Shown piece after piece: positions 53,121-61,947 of a stretch of DNA of 64,000 nt. The position numbers and the translations under genes are program-made. This stretch comes from JAFEBO01 sp050730655 (lineage in GTDB: Bacteria > Planctomycetota > Phycisphaerae > Phycisphaerales > UBA1924). Below the pieces are notes generated by a model. That model searched no databases and had not been told where the DNA came from. It saw only the letters and a program-made list of their open reading frames with translations. Location of the stretch: positions 1 to 64,000 of the forward strand of contig JBOHNL010000021.1 of the NCBI GenBank assembly GCA_050730655.1. Reading direction: 5' to 3'. Every line of letters begins with the position of its first letter. Position 1 is the first letter of the stretch.

Positions 53121-53148
53121 TTTCCACGATTCACGTTGGCATTACAAT
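53121..53148 (+). promoter_or_regulatory. Possible promoter of the methyltransferase gene
   Basis: TTTCCA (53121-53126), 16-base spacer, TACAAT (53143-53148). If used, transcription would start near the ATG at 53159, giving an almost leaderless message. Confidence 0.35.
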
Positions 53149-53158
53149 GCTTTCGCCG

Positions 53159-53935
53159 ATGACTAAATCGCACTTGCAATCCCCTACCCCTCAACCGGAC
53201 GTCTCCACGCTTCCGCCTCACCCGCCAATCCCGGGCTATTACGAGACGCCTGCGAGCAAACAAGAGTTTCTAAACAGGATCTTTGACGAGACCGCGGCCG
53301 ACTACGACAAGGTCGAGCAATATCTTTCGCTCGGGACAGGAGGGTGGTACCGTCGGCAGGCACTGCGCAACGCCGGCCTCAAACCCGGAATGCGTTTGGC
53401 GGACGTCGCCATTGGTACCGGGCTGGTCGCTCTCGAAGCCGTCACCATCATGGGATCTGGCGCGAACATTGTGGGCATCGACCCGAGCTCCGAAATGCTT
53501 TCTCGCGCTCGGGAGCGCCTGGGGATCGAGACCGTTGTCGCAAGGGCGGAAGCCCTGCCATTCGATTCCGCCACATTCGATTTTGTGTCCATGGGATATG
53601 CATTGCGGCATGTCGAGAGCTTCGATGCCGCGTTTCGCGAGTTCTTTCGCGTCTTGAAACCGGGCGGGCGCGTTTGCATTTTGGAAATTACTCGCCCCAA
53701 AACGCGGGTCGGTAAGGCATTCTTTCGCGCCTATACAAAACTACCGCGTTTGATCAGCAAGATCACCACGCTCGCCCCACGTACACCGGAATTATGGACT
53801 TACTACTGGGAAACTATTGACGGGTGCTTGCCCCCGGAGCACGTTTTGCGCGCTCTGTCCACTGCGGGCTTTTCTGAAATAGAACGTCAAGTTTCACTTG
53901 GAATATTTTCCGAGTATGTCGCTACCAAGCACTAG
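53159..53935 (+). CDS. UbiE-type SAM-dependent methyltransferase
   Basis: 258 aa from 53159 (ATG 53147 is in frame but overlaps a good -10 box). Class I motifs: L-A-D-V-A-I-G-T-G-L-V-A-L-E (motif I), V-G-I-D-P-S-S-E-M-L, A-L-P-F-D-S-A-T-F-D and the UbiE-like F-F-R-V-L-K-P-G-G-R-V-C-I-L-E-I. In aryl polyene loci a methyltransferase modifies the phenol head group. 3' end overlaps the convergent BshA gene by 4 bases. Confidence 0.85.
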   Translation: MTKSHLQSPTPQPDVSTLPPHPPIPGYYETPASKQEFLNRIFDETAADYDKVEQYLSLGTGGWYRRQALRNAGLKPGMRLADVAIGTGLVALEAVTIMGSGANIVGIDPSSEMLSRARERLGIETVVARAEALPFDSATFDFVSMGYALRHVESFDAAFREFFRVLKPGGRVCILEITRPKTRVGKAFFRAYTKLPRLISKITTLAPRTPELWTYYWETIDGCLPPEHVLRALSTAGFSEIERQVSLGIFSEYVATKH

Positions 53936-55068
53936 TCTTGGAGGCGGCGATAGAGCTTTTCATATTTGGGAACGACCGCGGCCGCGGAAAAGCGGGCGTG
54001 GGCGGCGGCTTGGCTGGCTTTACCGAGCTCGGCGCGGCGGTTGGAATCCTTGATCAGACGCTCGATTGCGATTGTCAGCGCGTTGGTGTCGCCGAAGGGG
54101 ACGAGCACCGCGGTCAGGCCGTCGGTAACCACTTCGGGGATGCCTCCGACATCGGTGCTGACGCTCGGGCATGCAAACCACATAGCTTCGAGGATGCTGA
54201 GGCAGAAGCTTTCGGATTCGGACGTGATGAGCGAGAGATCAGCGGCCTGAAGGAAATCCTCGACGTCGATGACACGCTCACGGAGGATGATCTGGCTTTC
54301 GAGGCCGAGGCGGCGGACATCGGCCCGGAAGGGATCGAAACTTTCACCGGCGAGGATGAGGAGCCTGAAGGAATCGCGGTCGCGGAGGCGCGAGACGGAT
54401 TCGAGGAGCAGGTCGATGCGCTTGCCTGGGCGCAGGTTGGAACTGTGGAGCAGGAGCGTCTGATCGGGCGTAACACCGAGTTCGGCGCGGGTTTGTTCGC
54501 GTGAACGGGTCGGCCTCTGCGGCACGTAAAAATTCGGGATCACGTCGATCGGGCGTTCGACGTCGAGAAGGCGGCGGGTTTCTTCGGCGAGATAGCTCGA
54601 GACTGCGGTGACGGCATCGGAGCGCGCGAGGGCGTGGCGGATCGCGGGGGCGTAGCCGGGGTCTTTGCCGAGCAGGGTTGTATCGGTGCCGTGCAGAGTC
54701 GTAACGACTTTGGGCTGCTGGGCGATCGGGAGCATCGCCCTCGCGAGAATCGCCGCGGTGGCGTGCGGTACGGCGTAGTGGACGTGAAGGATGTCGAGAT
54801 GGTGGTGCTCGCTCACCTGAGCCATCTTGACCGAGAGGGGCAGCGTGTAGTCGGGATATTTGAAGAGGCCGTAGTCGTTGATTTCGACCGGGTGGAAATG
54901 GGTGCGGTCAGCGGGGAGTTTCAGGCGGAACGGCTTCTCATAGCTGATGAAGTGGACCTCGTGGCCGCGGGAGGCGAGTTCTTCGCCGAGAGTGGTTGCA
55001 AGCACACCGCTGCCACCGATGGTCGGATAGCAGGTGATGCCGATGCGCAGTGGTGAAGGCGTTGGCAT
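53932..55068 (-). CDS. bshA: N-acetyl-alpha-D-glucosaminyl L-malate synthase BshA
   Basis: 378 aa, a typical length. GT4 glycosyltransferase with the BshA-specific start G-I-T-C-Y-P-T-I-G-G-S-G-V-L-A-T-T-L-G, H-F-I-S-Y-E-K-P-F, H-V-H-Y-A-V-P-H-A, T-L-H-G-T-D-T-T-L-L-G and S-E-S-E-S-F-C-L-S-I-L-E-A. It joins UDP-GlcNAc and L-malate in the first step of bacillithiol synthesis. The ATG directly follows the bshB1 stop. Confidence 0.93.
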   Translation of the reverse strand: MPTPSPLRIGITCYPTIGGSGVLATTLGEELASRGHEVHFISYEKPFRLKLPADRTHFHPVEINDYGLFKYPDYTLPLSVKMAQVSEHHHLDILHVHYAVPHATAAILARAMLPIAQQPKVVTTLHGTDTTLLGKDPGYAPAIRHALARSDAVTAVSSYLAEETRRLLDVERPIDVIPNFYVPQRPTRSREQTRAELGVTPDQTLLLHSSNLRPGKRIDLLLESVSRLRDRDSFRLLILAGESFDPFRADVRRLGLESQIILRERVIDVEDFLQAADLSLITSESESFCLSILEAMWFACPSVSTDVGGIPEVVTDGLTAVLVPFGDTNALTIAIERLIKDSNRRAELGKASQAAAHARFSAAAVVPKYEKLYRRLQD

Positions 55069-55069
55069 G

Positions 55070-55822
55070 TCAAAAGGCTCGGGCGCCACGGGAGACGGCA
55101 GTGAGCGACTCCACCACGATGGAGTCGTTTGGAAAGAGCGGGATAGCGTGGCCGATTCCGGCGGCAAGGCCGAGCATGCGGGCGCGGGTAAGTTGGAGTT
55201 CGACGTAGTTGAGATGAGAGGTTTGCGAGGCGTGCGCGTTCATCGAACGGGTCCACGCATCGAGGATCTCGGGAGCGGACACATCGACGAGGATGCGACC
55301 GGTGCCGACAGGTTCCGCACCCGGCGAGATTGCGTAGAAGAGGAGTTGCTGGATCGCGTGGGGAGGAAGGTCTTTGAGTTCGGCGATTCCGCCGAAGCGG
55401 GCGAGGCGCGCGGCTTGCCGGACAAGTGCCCCGAGCGCGGCGTGGTCAGGATGTTGATCGGAGACAACGCTTGGCGCGAGCACGATTCCGGGTTTTGATT
55501 TGCGGAGAATCGAGGCGATCGCAAGTGCGTGTTTGACACGCGGTTCGAGGTGTGCATCGCCGTCGAGCTCGATGAATTTGAGTGTGGCGCCGAGGATTTC
55601 GGCAGCGGCCTGGGCTTCGGCTGCACGCTGGGCGGGTGTGCCGCGGGTTGCGGATTCGCCTTTGGAGCAGACGACGATGTGGACTTTGCGACCGGCGCGG
55701 GCTTCGAGCACGAGGACTCCGCCACACGCGAATTCGACGTCATCCGGATGAGCGCCGAAGGCGATGAGCGGCGCGAGACCGGTTAACTGCAATTCAGATG
55801 GATTTGTCGGTGAAGGCTTCAT
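55070..55822 (-). CDS. bshB1: Bacillithiol biosynthesis deacetylase BshB1
   Basis: 250 aa. PIG-L/LmbE deacetylase: F-G-A-H-P-D-D-V-E-F-A-C-G-G near the N-terminus, T-R-G-T-P-A-Q-R-A-A-E, H-P-D-H-A-A-L-G. The BshB1 assignment rests on G-E-S-A-T-R-G-T and on the bshA gene immediately downstream. Removes the acetyl group from GlcNAc-malate. Overlaps the preceding gene by 29 bases. Confidence 0.92.
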   Translation of the reverse strand: MKPSPTNPSELQLTGLAPLIAFGAHPDDVEFACGGVLVLEARAGRKVHIVVCSKGESATRGTPAQRAAEAQAAAEILGATLKFIELDGDAHLEPRVKHALAIASILRKSKPGIVLAPSVVSDQHPDHAALGALVRQAARLARFGGIAELKDLPPHAIQQLLFYAISPGAEPVGTGRILVDVSAPEILDAWTRSMNAHASQTSHLNYVELQLTRARMLGLAAGIGHAIPLFPNDSIVVESLTAVSRGARAF

Positions 55823-56588
55823 CGGATCGTTCGATTGGTTCTCGATTCACAAACGTAATCTCGGGCGCGTCTTCCTTGCGAAGGTAGCCCTGCTCTCCGG
55901 CACCGCAAACGTAGTGCGTGCAACCGAGCACCGAGTTCATCCATCGAAGGCGAGTATCACGGGCGGGGCTGATTTGTTCTTTGGAGATGGATTCCGGGCG
56001 CGGAATTGTGAGGAAGGAATCGCCGCCTTGATGGAGTTGCAGGCTCCCCACTGCCCCACTCTCAACTACGGCTCGGGCCCGCACGATTTCGTCTTCGTAC
56101 GGAACATCCACGTAATACTCGGGAATGTCGCACGCGGCACGACGAAACGCGGGATCGCTTGAGCGGGATACTCGCACTCCCTCAAGCATCCCCATGCGCC
56201 GGTACATCTCAAGACAGAAGTCGGCAATGTTGCTCTGCGGCAGTGTTCTGAATTCTTCGAACCAGATCTTGGCGTCAAACGAGGGAAGTTGGCGAAGCGT
56301 CTTGGCGTGCCAATCGCCGACCACGCGCTTGAGGTACAAGGGCGAGTACTTGCGCTGCAGTTTGTTCTCGAATTCAAAGTTCAGAGTGGTGGGCTCGCCC
56401 GACTTGTGATGGCGGAGCGTGGTCTGTGTCTCGCGCGGATCGTGGTCGCTGTCGTGGAAGAAAAAGACGATTTCGCCGCCGATTTCGGATTGGAGTTTTC
56501 GCGCCGTGCGGACTTTGGCCACGAGAAACCGGCGCGGGAAGAAGCCGCAGGGTTGCTGGCCGAAGCAGATGACCGGCGATTTGTTCAT
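55794..56588 (-). CDS. Short BshC-like protein, candidate cysteine-adding enzyme
   Basis: 264 aa. V-I-C-F-G-Q-Q-P-C-G-F-F-P-R-R-F-L-V-A-K-V-R-T-A-R (residues ~6-30) and V-F-F-F-H-D-S-D-H-D-P-R-E (~41-53) resemble the BshC N-terminal patterns TGQQxGLxxGPLYxxxKA and xFWxAxEDHDxxE, but the protein is half the usual ~540 aa and lacks the coiled-coil part. BshC adds cysteine to GlcN-malate. With bshA and bshB1 directly downstream and no other bshC in view, this is a plausible short form. Overlaps its neighbours by 29 and 4 bases. Function inferred only. Confidence 0.6.
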   Translation of the reverse strand: MNKSPVICFGQQPCGFFPRRFLVAKVRTARKLQSEIGGEIVFFFHDSDHDPRETQTTLRHHKSGEPTTLNFEFENKLQRKYSPLYLKRVVGDWHAKTLRQLPSFDAKIWFEEFRTLPQSNIADFCLEMYRRMGMLEGVRVSRSSDPAFRRAACDIPEYYVDVPYEDEIVRARAVVESGAVGSLQLHQGGDSFLTIPRPESISKEQISPARDTRLRWMNSVLGCTHYVCGAGEQGYLRKEDAPEITFVNREPIERSDEAFTDKSI

Positions 56589-58288
56589 GCGGACGCGATT
56601 CCCGTTGGCCTGTCGGTTCGGCCCAGAACGCCCTGGATCGCGATTGCAAACACGATGCACGCGCCGGGGCCGATGAAGTTGTACCAGAGGTAGCCGATAT
56701 CGATCGTGCAGTAGAGGGCGATCACGAGGATTTGAGCGCCGATGGCGGCCCAGAAGATCGCGGTACCGCCGATCCATTTCATGAAAAATGCGACGAGGAA
56801 GAGCGCGAGAACGGGGCCATAGAAAATCGATCCAACGATGTTCAGCGCCTGGATCAGGTTTTCCGCGAGACGGGCAAAGAGCGCAAAACCGATTGCGACG
56901 AGTCCCCAGGCAACTGTAAATATTCGCGATGCGCTGACATAGTGTGAATCGCTTGCGGTGCGCGAGATGAGGTTGCGATACAGATCGATCGTTGTCGTCG
57001 ATGCGAGCGCATTGAGTTCCGCGGACTTTGATGAGAGCGTCGCGGCAAAGAACGCGGCCACCAGCAAACCGATCAAACCGTGCGGCAGATAGCCGAGAAT
57101 GAACGTGATGAAGACGTAATCTGCATCGCTCGCGGGCTTTGCACCACCGATTGCAGTTTGCGCACGCGCACGGATCTCGTCGCTCTTCTTCTGCAACGCC
57201 TGTGCCTGCTGGCGTGCCTTCTCGGCTGACCCGTTGTCGCCCGCGCGATCGGCCTGAATCCACTGATTGATCTGCTCTCGCTTTTTCGTATGGATCGAAG
57301 CAAAGTCGGATTCGATGCTTCGGAGCTTTTCTGGGTCAGCGCCCGCCGCACGTTCGATCCACGCGGACTGATTGAAATAGACGGGCGGACGCTCGAACTG
57401 ATAGAACACAAAGAGCATCGCGCCGAGAAGCAGAATGCCGAACTGCATCGGGATCTTGAAGACCGCATTGAACATGAGGCCAAGCCGGCTTTCGCGAAGC
57501 GAGCCCGACGAGAGATAGCGCTGCACCTGCGATTGATCGGTCCCGAAGTAGGACAGCGCCAAAAAGAGGCCGCCGATCGTGCCCGACCAGAACGTGTAGC
57601 GGCTGTGCAGATTCGGCGAGAAGTCCACCGCATCGAGCCGGTGTAGGCCGCCCGCGACCGTCATTGCCTCAGAAAAACCGAGCCCGGGCGGCAGCCTCCA
57701 GATGAGCACGACGAAGGCCGCGATCATCCCGATGAAGATCACGCCGATCTGATACTTCTGCGTCAGGCTCACGGCGTCGCTGCCCCCGGCGACGGTGTAG
57801 CCGATCACGACGAATCCGGACGAGATGATCGTCAGGTCGAGCCGCCAACCGAAGACGGTGGAGAGCACAATGGCCGGCGCGTAAATCGTGATGCCTGCGC
57901 CCAGCCCACGCTGCAGTAGGAACAGTCCCGCACCGAGCAGACGCGTCTTGGAATCAAAGCGCTTGCCGAGAAATTCGTACGCCGTGTAAACATTCAGTCT
58001 GCGAAATAGCGGCAGAAAGATCGACGCGATGATGATGAGCGCAAACGGCGCTCCGAAATAGTTCTGTACGAATCCGAGCCCGCTTTCAAATCCCTGCCCA
58101 GGAACGGACAGAAAGGTCACCGCGCTCGCCTGTGTCGCCATCACCGATAGACCGATCACCAGCCACGATGAGTTTCCACTGCCTTTGAGATAGGTATTGA
58201 GGTTTCGCTTACCGCGAGTCTGCCATGCTCCGTACGCGGCGATGCTGAGAATCGAAATCAGCAGCACGGCGTAGTCGAGTGCGTTCAC
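56585..58288 (-). CDS. Sodium:solute symporter family protein
   Basis: 567 aa from a GTG overlapping the upstream stop. About 13 hydrophobic helices; S-V-M-A-T-Q-A-S-A-V-T-F-L-S-V-P-G-Q-G in TM2 and G-L-L-V-A-A-F-F-A-A-T-L-S-S-K-S-A-E-L-N-A-L-A-S with the conserved Ser residues are typical of SSS (PF00474) transporters. A charged insert of ~85 residues (~305-390) lies between helices. The substrate is unknown; the operon suggests a sugar or amino-acid compound linked to thiol metabolism. Confidence 0.85.
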   Translation of the reverse strand: MNALDYAVLLISILSIAAYGAWQTRGKRNLNTYLKGSGNSSWLVIGLSVMATQASAVTFLSVPGQGFESGLGFVQNYFGAPFALIIIASIFLPLFRRLNVYTAYEFLGKRFDSKTRLLGAGLFLLQRGLGAGITIYAPAIVLSTVFGWRLDLTIISSGFVVIGYTVAGGSDAVSLTQKYQIGVIFIGMIAAFVVLIWRLPPGLGFSEAMTVAGGLHRLDAVDFSPNLHSRYTFWSGTIGGLFLALSYFGTDQSQVQRYLSSGSLRESRLGLMFNAVFKIPMQFGILLLGAMLFVFYQFERPPVYFNQSAWIERAAGADPEKLRSIESDFASIHTKKREQINQWIQADRAGDNGSAEKARQQAQALQKKSDEIRARAQTAIGGAKPASDADYVFITFILGYLPHGLIGLLVAAFFAATLSSKSAELNALASTTTIDLYRNLISRTASDSHYVSASRIFTVAWGLVAIGFALFARLAENLIQALNIVGSIFYGPVLALFLVAFFMKWIGGTAIFWAAIGAQILVIALYCTIDIGYLWYNFIGPGACIVFAIAIQGVLGRTDRPTGIASA

Positions 58289-58446
58289 GAGAAGATCCTC
58301 GGCAAGATTGCGAGGATCACGACCCAGACGCAGAAACACGCGACAACGAACATGTAGACAGACCGCCAACTCGCAAACAGCGGCAGACCGGTCGAACGTT
58401 CATCCGGCCCGATCACCGATTGTTTCTCTGGTACTGGCGTCTTCAT
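58285..58446 (-). CDS. Small single-TM protein (53 aa)
   Basis: A 53-aa frame with 4-base overlaps with both neighbouring genes: charged N-terminus (MKTPVPEKQSVIGPDERS) and one transmembrane helix (Y-M-F-V-V-A-C-F-C-V-W-V-V-I-L-A-I-L). Possibly a small subunit of the symporter that follows, as with other two-component SSS transporters. Confidence 0.7.
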   Translation of the reverse strand: MKTPVPEKQSVIGPDERSTGLPLFASWRSVYMFVVACFCVWVVILAILPRIFS

Positions 58447-60980
58447 TCGCTCGGTGCCACCATATTGGCAAACAGGCGGTACGCCCCAGGCACACCCGCC
58501 GGAAGCTGGCGGAACCATGCGAGGCCCGTGTAAATGAACCGCCCCTTTCCGTACGGAGCGACGAGCAAGCCTCCCTTCATGGGCGCTTCGCCGGGATCCG
58601 AGCATGCCAGCAGCGGCACGAAGTGCTCATCCCACTGATTCGGGAAGTAGATGCCGCGCTCCTGCACCCAGCCTTCGAAGTCGGCGGCGGTGATTTTGTT
58701 TGGCGAATTCAGCACGGGATGATCTGGCGCGAGGAAGGTCATTGCGGCGTTTTCGTCCGTCACCCGATCGCCGGACAACTTCAGTTCAAATGGAGTCAGT
58801 CGGCTGGTTTGGATTCCATCGGGCCTGTTGTATTGAACGACGACAGTGCCGCCGGCTTCCGCAAAGGCAAAGAGCGCAGGCAATCCTGCATCAAGATCCT
58901 TTCGAACATTGAACGCTCGAATGCCGACGACGACTGCATCCAATCCGCCAAGCTTTTCCGACGTGAGGTCCGCGCCTGTCAGTGGCGTGACTTCGAATCC
59001 CATTTCTCCGAGATCTGCCGCGACGCTGTCGCCCGCCCCGGGTATGTATCCGATGCGATGGCCGCGGGTTTGCATCTCGACCGAAACAGCTCGCATTCGG
59101 GCGGGCGGCTGCAGTACCTGATGCGAAATGTGGTCGTAGCGGATATCGACGCGCCCAGTGTTGAAGGTTCGGCCGTGAACTTCTGCCGATGCCGTGAAGT
59201 CGACCGGACGTCCCGCCGCCGGCGCTTTCACCATGAACGAGAGCACCATGCGCTCGCCCGACGATTTGAGCTGGAAGGGCTGTGACGCAGGCGAGACCGA
59301 CCATCCGTCGGGCACGTTCAGCGACAACGTGCCGGCGACATCCGGTCGCGAGGCGATCACTTCAACTTCGACCGCGCGTTCAGAAAGCGGCGAGAAGAGC
59401 CGCACACCGGACTTGAACGCGAGCGAGACCGGCGGGATGACAACCAGTTGCTGCGCCTGCTCCGCACTGTCCTTGCCGGCGCTGAAATGAACCGGCTCAT
59501 CGTGAACGACAAACTTCTGTCCGCCGATCTCGAACAGATACTCGACCGGAAACGCGGGCGGATTTTCGGGCATCCCGATGAGATTTGTATCGCGAACAGT
59601 GTAAATCCCGTCGGCCCCGCTCTCTCGCAACCAGTAGGGCTGCGTCAATGGAGTGTTGAGAGGGAGCGTCTCGCTGCGTTGGATTGTCGCAAACTCCGCC
59701 GACGTGAGTCCGACATCCTGTGTGACATTCTGGTCGGTCGCCGGAAATCGAACGCCGATCCATCGCACCGCCGCCGGACTGCGTGCGATCGCGCCTAGCT
59801 CCAACCTCATCGCTTCGCCGGGTGTCACCTCGGCATTTGCAATCCGCGTGCGTACTTCGACGCCCGCACACGCAATGATGATGCGATTAAGCTGCGCCCG
59901 CTTCTCATCCACAATCGGATCCGCAGGAAGCGATGCGAGTTTACTCCTGATCTCAAGCAGCGCCGGAATGCTCGCGGCCGGATCTTCCGCGTTGAACTTC
60001 GCAATTGTCTCGCCGGTTAAGTTCGCGATCGCCTCGCCGCCTTTGAAGCGCGACCACGTCGTATCGATCCCGTCGAAGACATCCTTCGTCGCGGCTTCTC
60101 CACCCAAAGGCTGAAACGATTCCATTCGCGGCGCCGCCGCCCGTCCACCAAAGCCCGCAAAGCTCGCAAACCCCTGCGACTGGTGCATCGACCGGCTCTT
60201 CGCGGCAATCCCATCAAACGACTCACCGGAAACCGGATCGGTGCCGCTGATGTCAAAGCTGATCGAGCCGGGCTTGCTCGTGTCGGGCGTCCCACCGCCC
60301 CCACCCTGCCGCCCGTTCTGAACAATGCGCTTGGGCTGCCACGGTTGCAAATCCTTCAACTGCTCCGGAAACGCCGTCGGATCGCCCGCAAGCCTGAACG
60401 CTTCGAGCGCCAACATCGCCGAGGCCGTGTGATGCCCGTGCGTGCGGCTCGGCTCCGGCGAAAACCGCGTGATAATCACGTCGGGCCGAAACTCGCGAAT
60501 CACACGCACGACATCGCCCAACACCGCCTGCCGATCCCAAATCCGCAGCGTCTCGTTCGGATCCTTGGAAAAGCCAAAGTCGATCGCACGTGTGAAAAAC
60601 TGGCGCCCGCCATCGACCTTTCGTGCTGCGAGCAATTCCTGGGTTCGGATCACTCCGAGTTCGTCTCCGAACTCAGAGCCAAGGACGTTCTGCCCGCCAT
60701 CGCCTCGCGTCACCGACAGGTACGCCGTTCGATACCCCCGCCCGAGTGAGAAGTAGGTGATGAGCTGCGTGTTCTCATCATCGGGATGGGCGGCAACATA
60801 CAGAACGCTGGCGCATTGCTGGAAATTCACCAAGTCCTCTTTGATTGCCAATCCCCGCGATTGCTCTGGCGCGGGGGCAACTCCGAACACGCTTCGCCCA
60901 ATGATCGACGCAAACAAAGGAAAAAACAGGCAAAGGATCCACGTCGACTGCTGGAACGATGGCGGTGTGTTCATATCCAA
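58443..60980 (-). CDS. Large exported PIG-L family deacetylase
   Basis: 845 aa. Membrane/signal segment (~13-35), then a PIG-L domain with V-A-A-H-P-D-D-E-N-T-Q (~64-74), R-G-D-G-G-Q-N, R-F-S-P-E-P-S-R-T-H-G-H-H. The remaining ~550 residues are beta-rich with an NPCBM/Ig-like part and a flavodoxin-like section (V-V-V-G-I-R-A-F-N-V, G-G-T-V-V-V-Q-Y-N-R) near 700-770. Such long proteins are common in Planctomycetota and Bacteroidota and probably deacetylate sugars outside the cytoplasm. First gene of the operon that ends with bshA. Confidence 0.85.
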   Translation of the reverse strand: MDMNTPPSFQQSTWILCLFFPLFASIIGRSVFGVAPAPEQSRGLAIKEDLVNFQQCASVLYVAAHPDDENTQLITYFSLGRGYRTAYLSVTRGDGGQNVLGSEFGDELGVIRTQELLAARKVDGGRQFFTRAIDFGFSKDPNETLRIWDRQAVLGDVVRVIREFRPDVIITRFSPEPSRTHGHHTASAMLALEAFRLAGDPTAFPEQLKDLQPWQPKRIVQNGRQGGGGGTPDTSKPGSISFDISGTDPVSGESFDGIAAKSRSMHQSQGFASFAGFGGRAAAPRMESFQPLGGEAATKDVFDGIDTTWSRFKGGEAIANLTGETIAKFNAEDPAASIPALLEIRSKLASLPADPIVDEKRAQLNRIIIACAGVEVRTRIANAEVTPGEAMRLELGAIARSPAAVRWIGVRFPATDQNVTQDVGLTSAEFATIQRSETLPLNTPLTQPYWLRESGADGIYTVRDTNLIGMPENPPAFPVEYLFEIGGQKFVVHDEPVHFSAGKDSAEQAQQLVVIPPVSLAFKSGVRLFSPLSERAVEVEVIASRPDVAGTLSLNVPDGWSVSPASQPFQLKSSGERMVLSFMVKAPAAGRPVDFTASAEVHGRTFNTGRVDIRYDHISHQVLQPPARMRAVSVEMQTRGHRIGYIPGAGDSVAADLGEMGFEVTPLTGADLTSEKLGGLDAVVVGIRAFNVRKDLDAGLPALFAFAEAGGTVVVQYNRPDGIQTSRLTPFELKLSGDRVTDENAAMTFLAPDHPVLNSPNKITAADFEGWVQERGIYFPNQWDEHFVPLLACSDPGEAPMKGGLLVAPYGKGRFIYTGLAWFRQLPAGVPGAYRLFANMVAPSE

Positions 60981-60995
60981 ATCCGCGCGAGCAAA

Positions 60996-61026
60996 ACGTC
61001 AGCGCGGTCTGCGCTGACGTGAACGA
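60996..61026 (-). terminator. Hairpin terminator of the DUF2911 gene
   Basis: A perfect 10-bp stem (60996-61005 with 61011-61020, 5-nt loop), followed on the minus strand by TTTTGC. Lies 43 bases after the stop at 61063. Confidence 0.7.
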
Positions 61027-61062
61027 ACCAAGCTTCCGAAAAGCGATCGCTTTCGGAGACCC

Positions 61063-61650
61063 TTACTTCTTGACAGTGAATGGCGCTGAGAACTGCGCAT
61101 TCTCCCACGCGAGCGTGACTGCGCCGCCACCGGCCGGATCCTTCACGACTGCCATCGTGAACTGGTCCATCGGGCCAGCGGTCGCGGTCTTGGTGAGATC
61201 GACGCGAGCAAGATCCTGCTTCTCGTCGTACTGGCTGCCCCACTGTCCGAGCTGCTTGCTGATCACCAGCTTCGAGGCGCCGTTCTCAACCGGGAGCATG
61301 TAAAGCGTGTACGCGCCGGCGGGAACGGACGTGCCCCCGAAGTCGATGGGCTGCTGCGTCACGAGTATGGTCGCCTCGTTCGCGCCAGCGCGCCAGACCT
61401 GCCCGTACGGAACCAGGCCACCCCAGATCTTGCGAGCTTCGCCGGTCTTGGGGTCCTTGGTGAACGGCCGCGAATACGCGACCGTCACCCGATTGCCACC
61501 GATGACCGTGCTGGTGATCTCGGAGGGGCTGACGCGCGCGGGCGCGGGCTTGGCCGCGGCCGGGGCAGACTGAGCCGGTTGAGCCATGAGCGGCACAGCG
61601 ATAGCCACCGAAAGGGCCGCAACAGACAGGATCGACGTCATCAGTTTCAT
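61063..61650 (-). CDS. Exported DUF2911 protein
   Basis: 195 aa. Signal peptide (MKLMTSILSVAALSVAIAVP ... AQ), then the DUF2911 pattern: V-A-Y-S-R-P-F, K-I-W-G-G-L-V-P-Y-G-Q-V-W-R-A-G-A-N-E-A-T, P-A-G-A-Y-T-L-Y-M-L-P, and W-E-N-A-Q-F-S-A-P-F. Role unknown. Strong ribosome site AAGGAGA 7 bases upstream fixes the start. Confidence 0.9.
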   Translation of the reverse strand: MKLMTSILSVAALSVAIAVPLMAQPAQSAPAAAKPAPARVSPSEITSTVIGGNRVTVAYSRPFTKDPKTGEARKIWGGLVPYGQVWRAGANEATILVTQQPIDFGGTSVPAGAYTLYMLPVENGASKLVISKQLGQWGSQYDEKQDLARVDLTKTATAGPMDQFTMAVVKDPAGGGAVTLAWENAQFSAPFTVKK

Positions 61651-61947
61651 GGGTATCTCCTTAAGGGGGAAGGTCACATGTGCGAGATCGCAAGGATTCT
61701 TGCACGCAATTCGGGAGCGGTTGCACTGCAATGCATGCGCCAGCTTCTTTCAGCGCGTCTCGAAGGAATCAGTTCGGGTTCAAATGAACTCCGCAGCAGA
61801 ATAACCAAGATGCGAGATATCTACCGCAAACCCTTGCCTTGCCACAGCTTGGAGCAATTGAAAAACAGTACTACACGCCCCTCGCGTGCGTTTGATGCTG
61901 CCAAATTGCACTTCGTTCCCGAAATTGGCGGTTTGCGTCGGTCGTTC
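61651..61947. other. Intergenic stretch, no gene seen
   Basis: About 300 bases upstream of the DUF2911 gene and downstream of the HupE-like gene. It should contain the DUF2911 promoter; no clear box or small frame was recognised. Confidence 0.4.
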
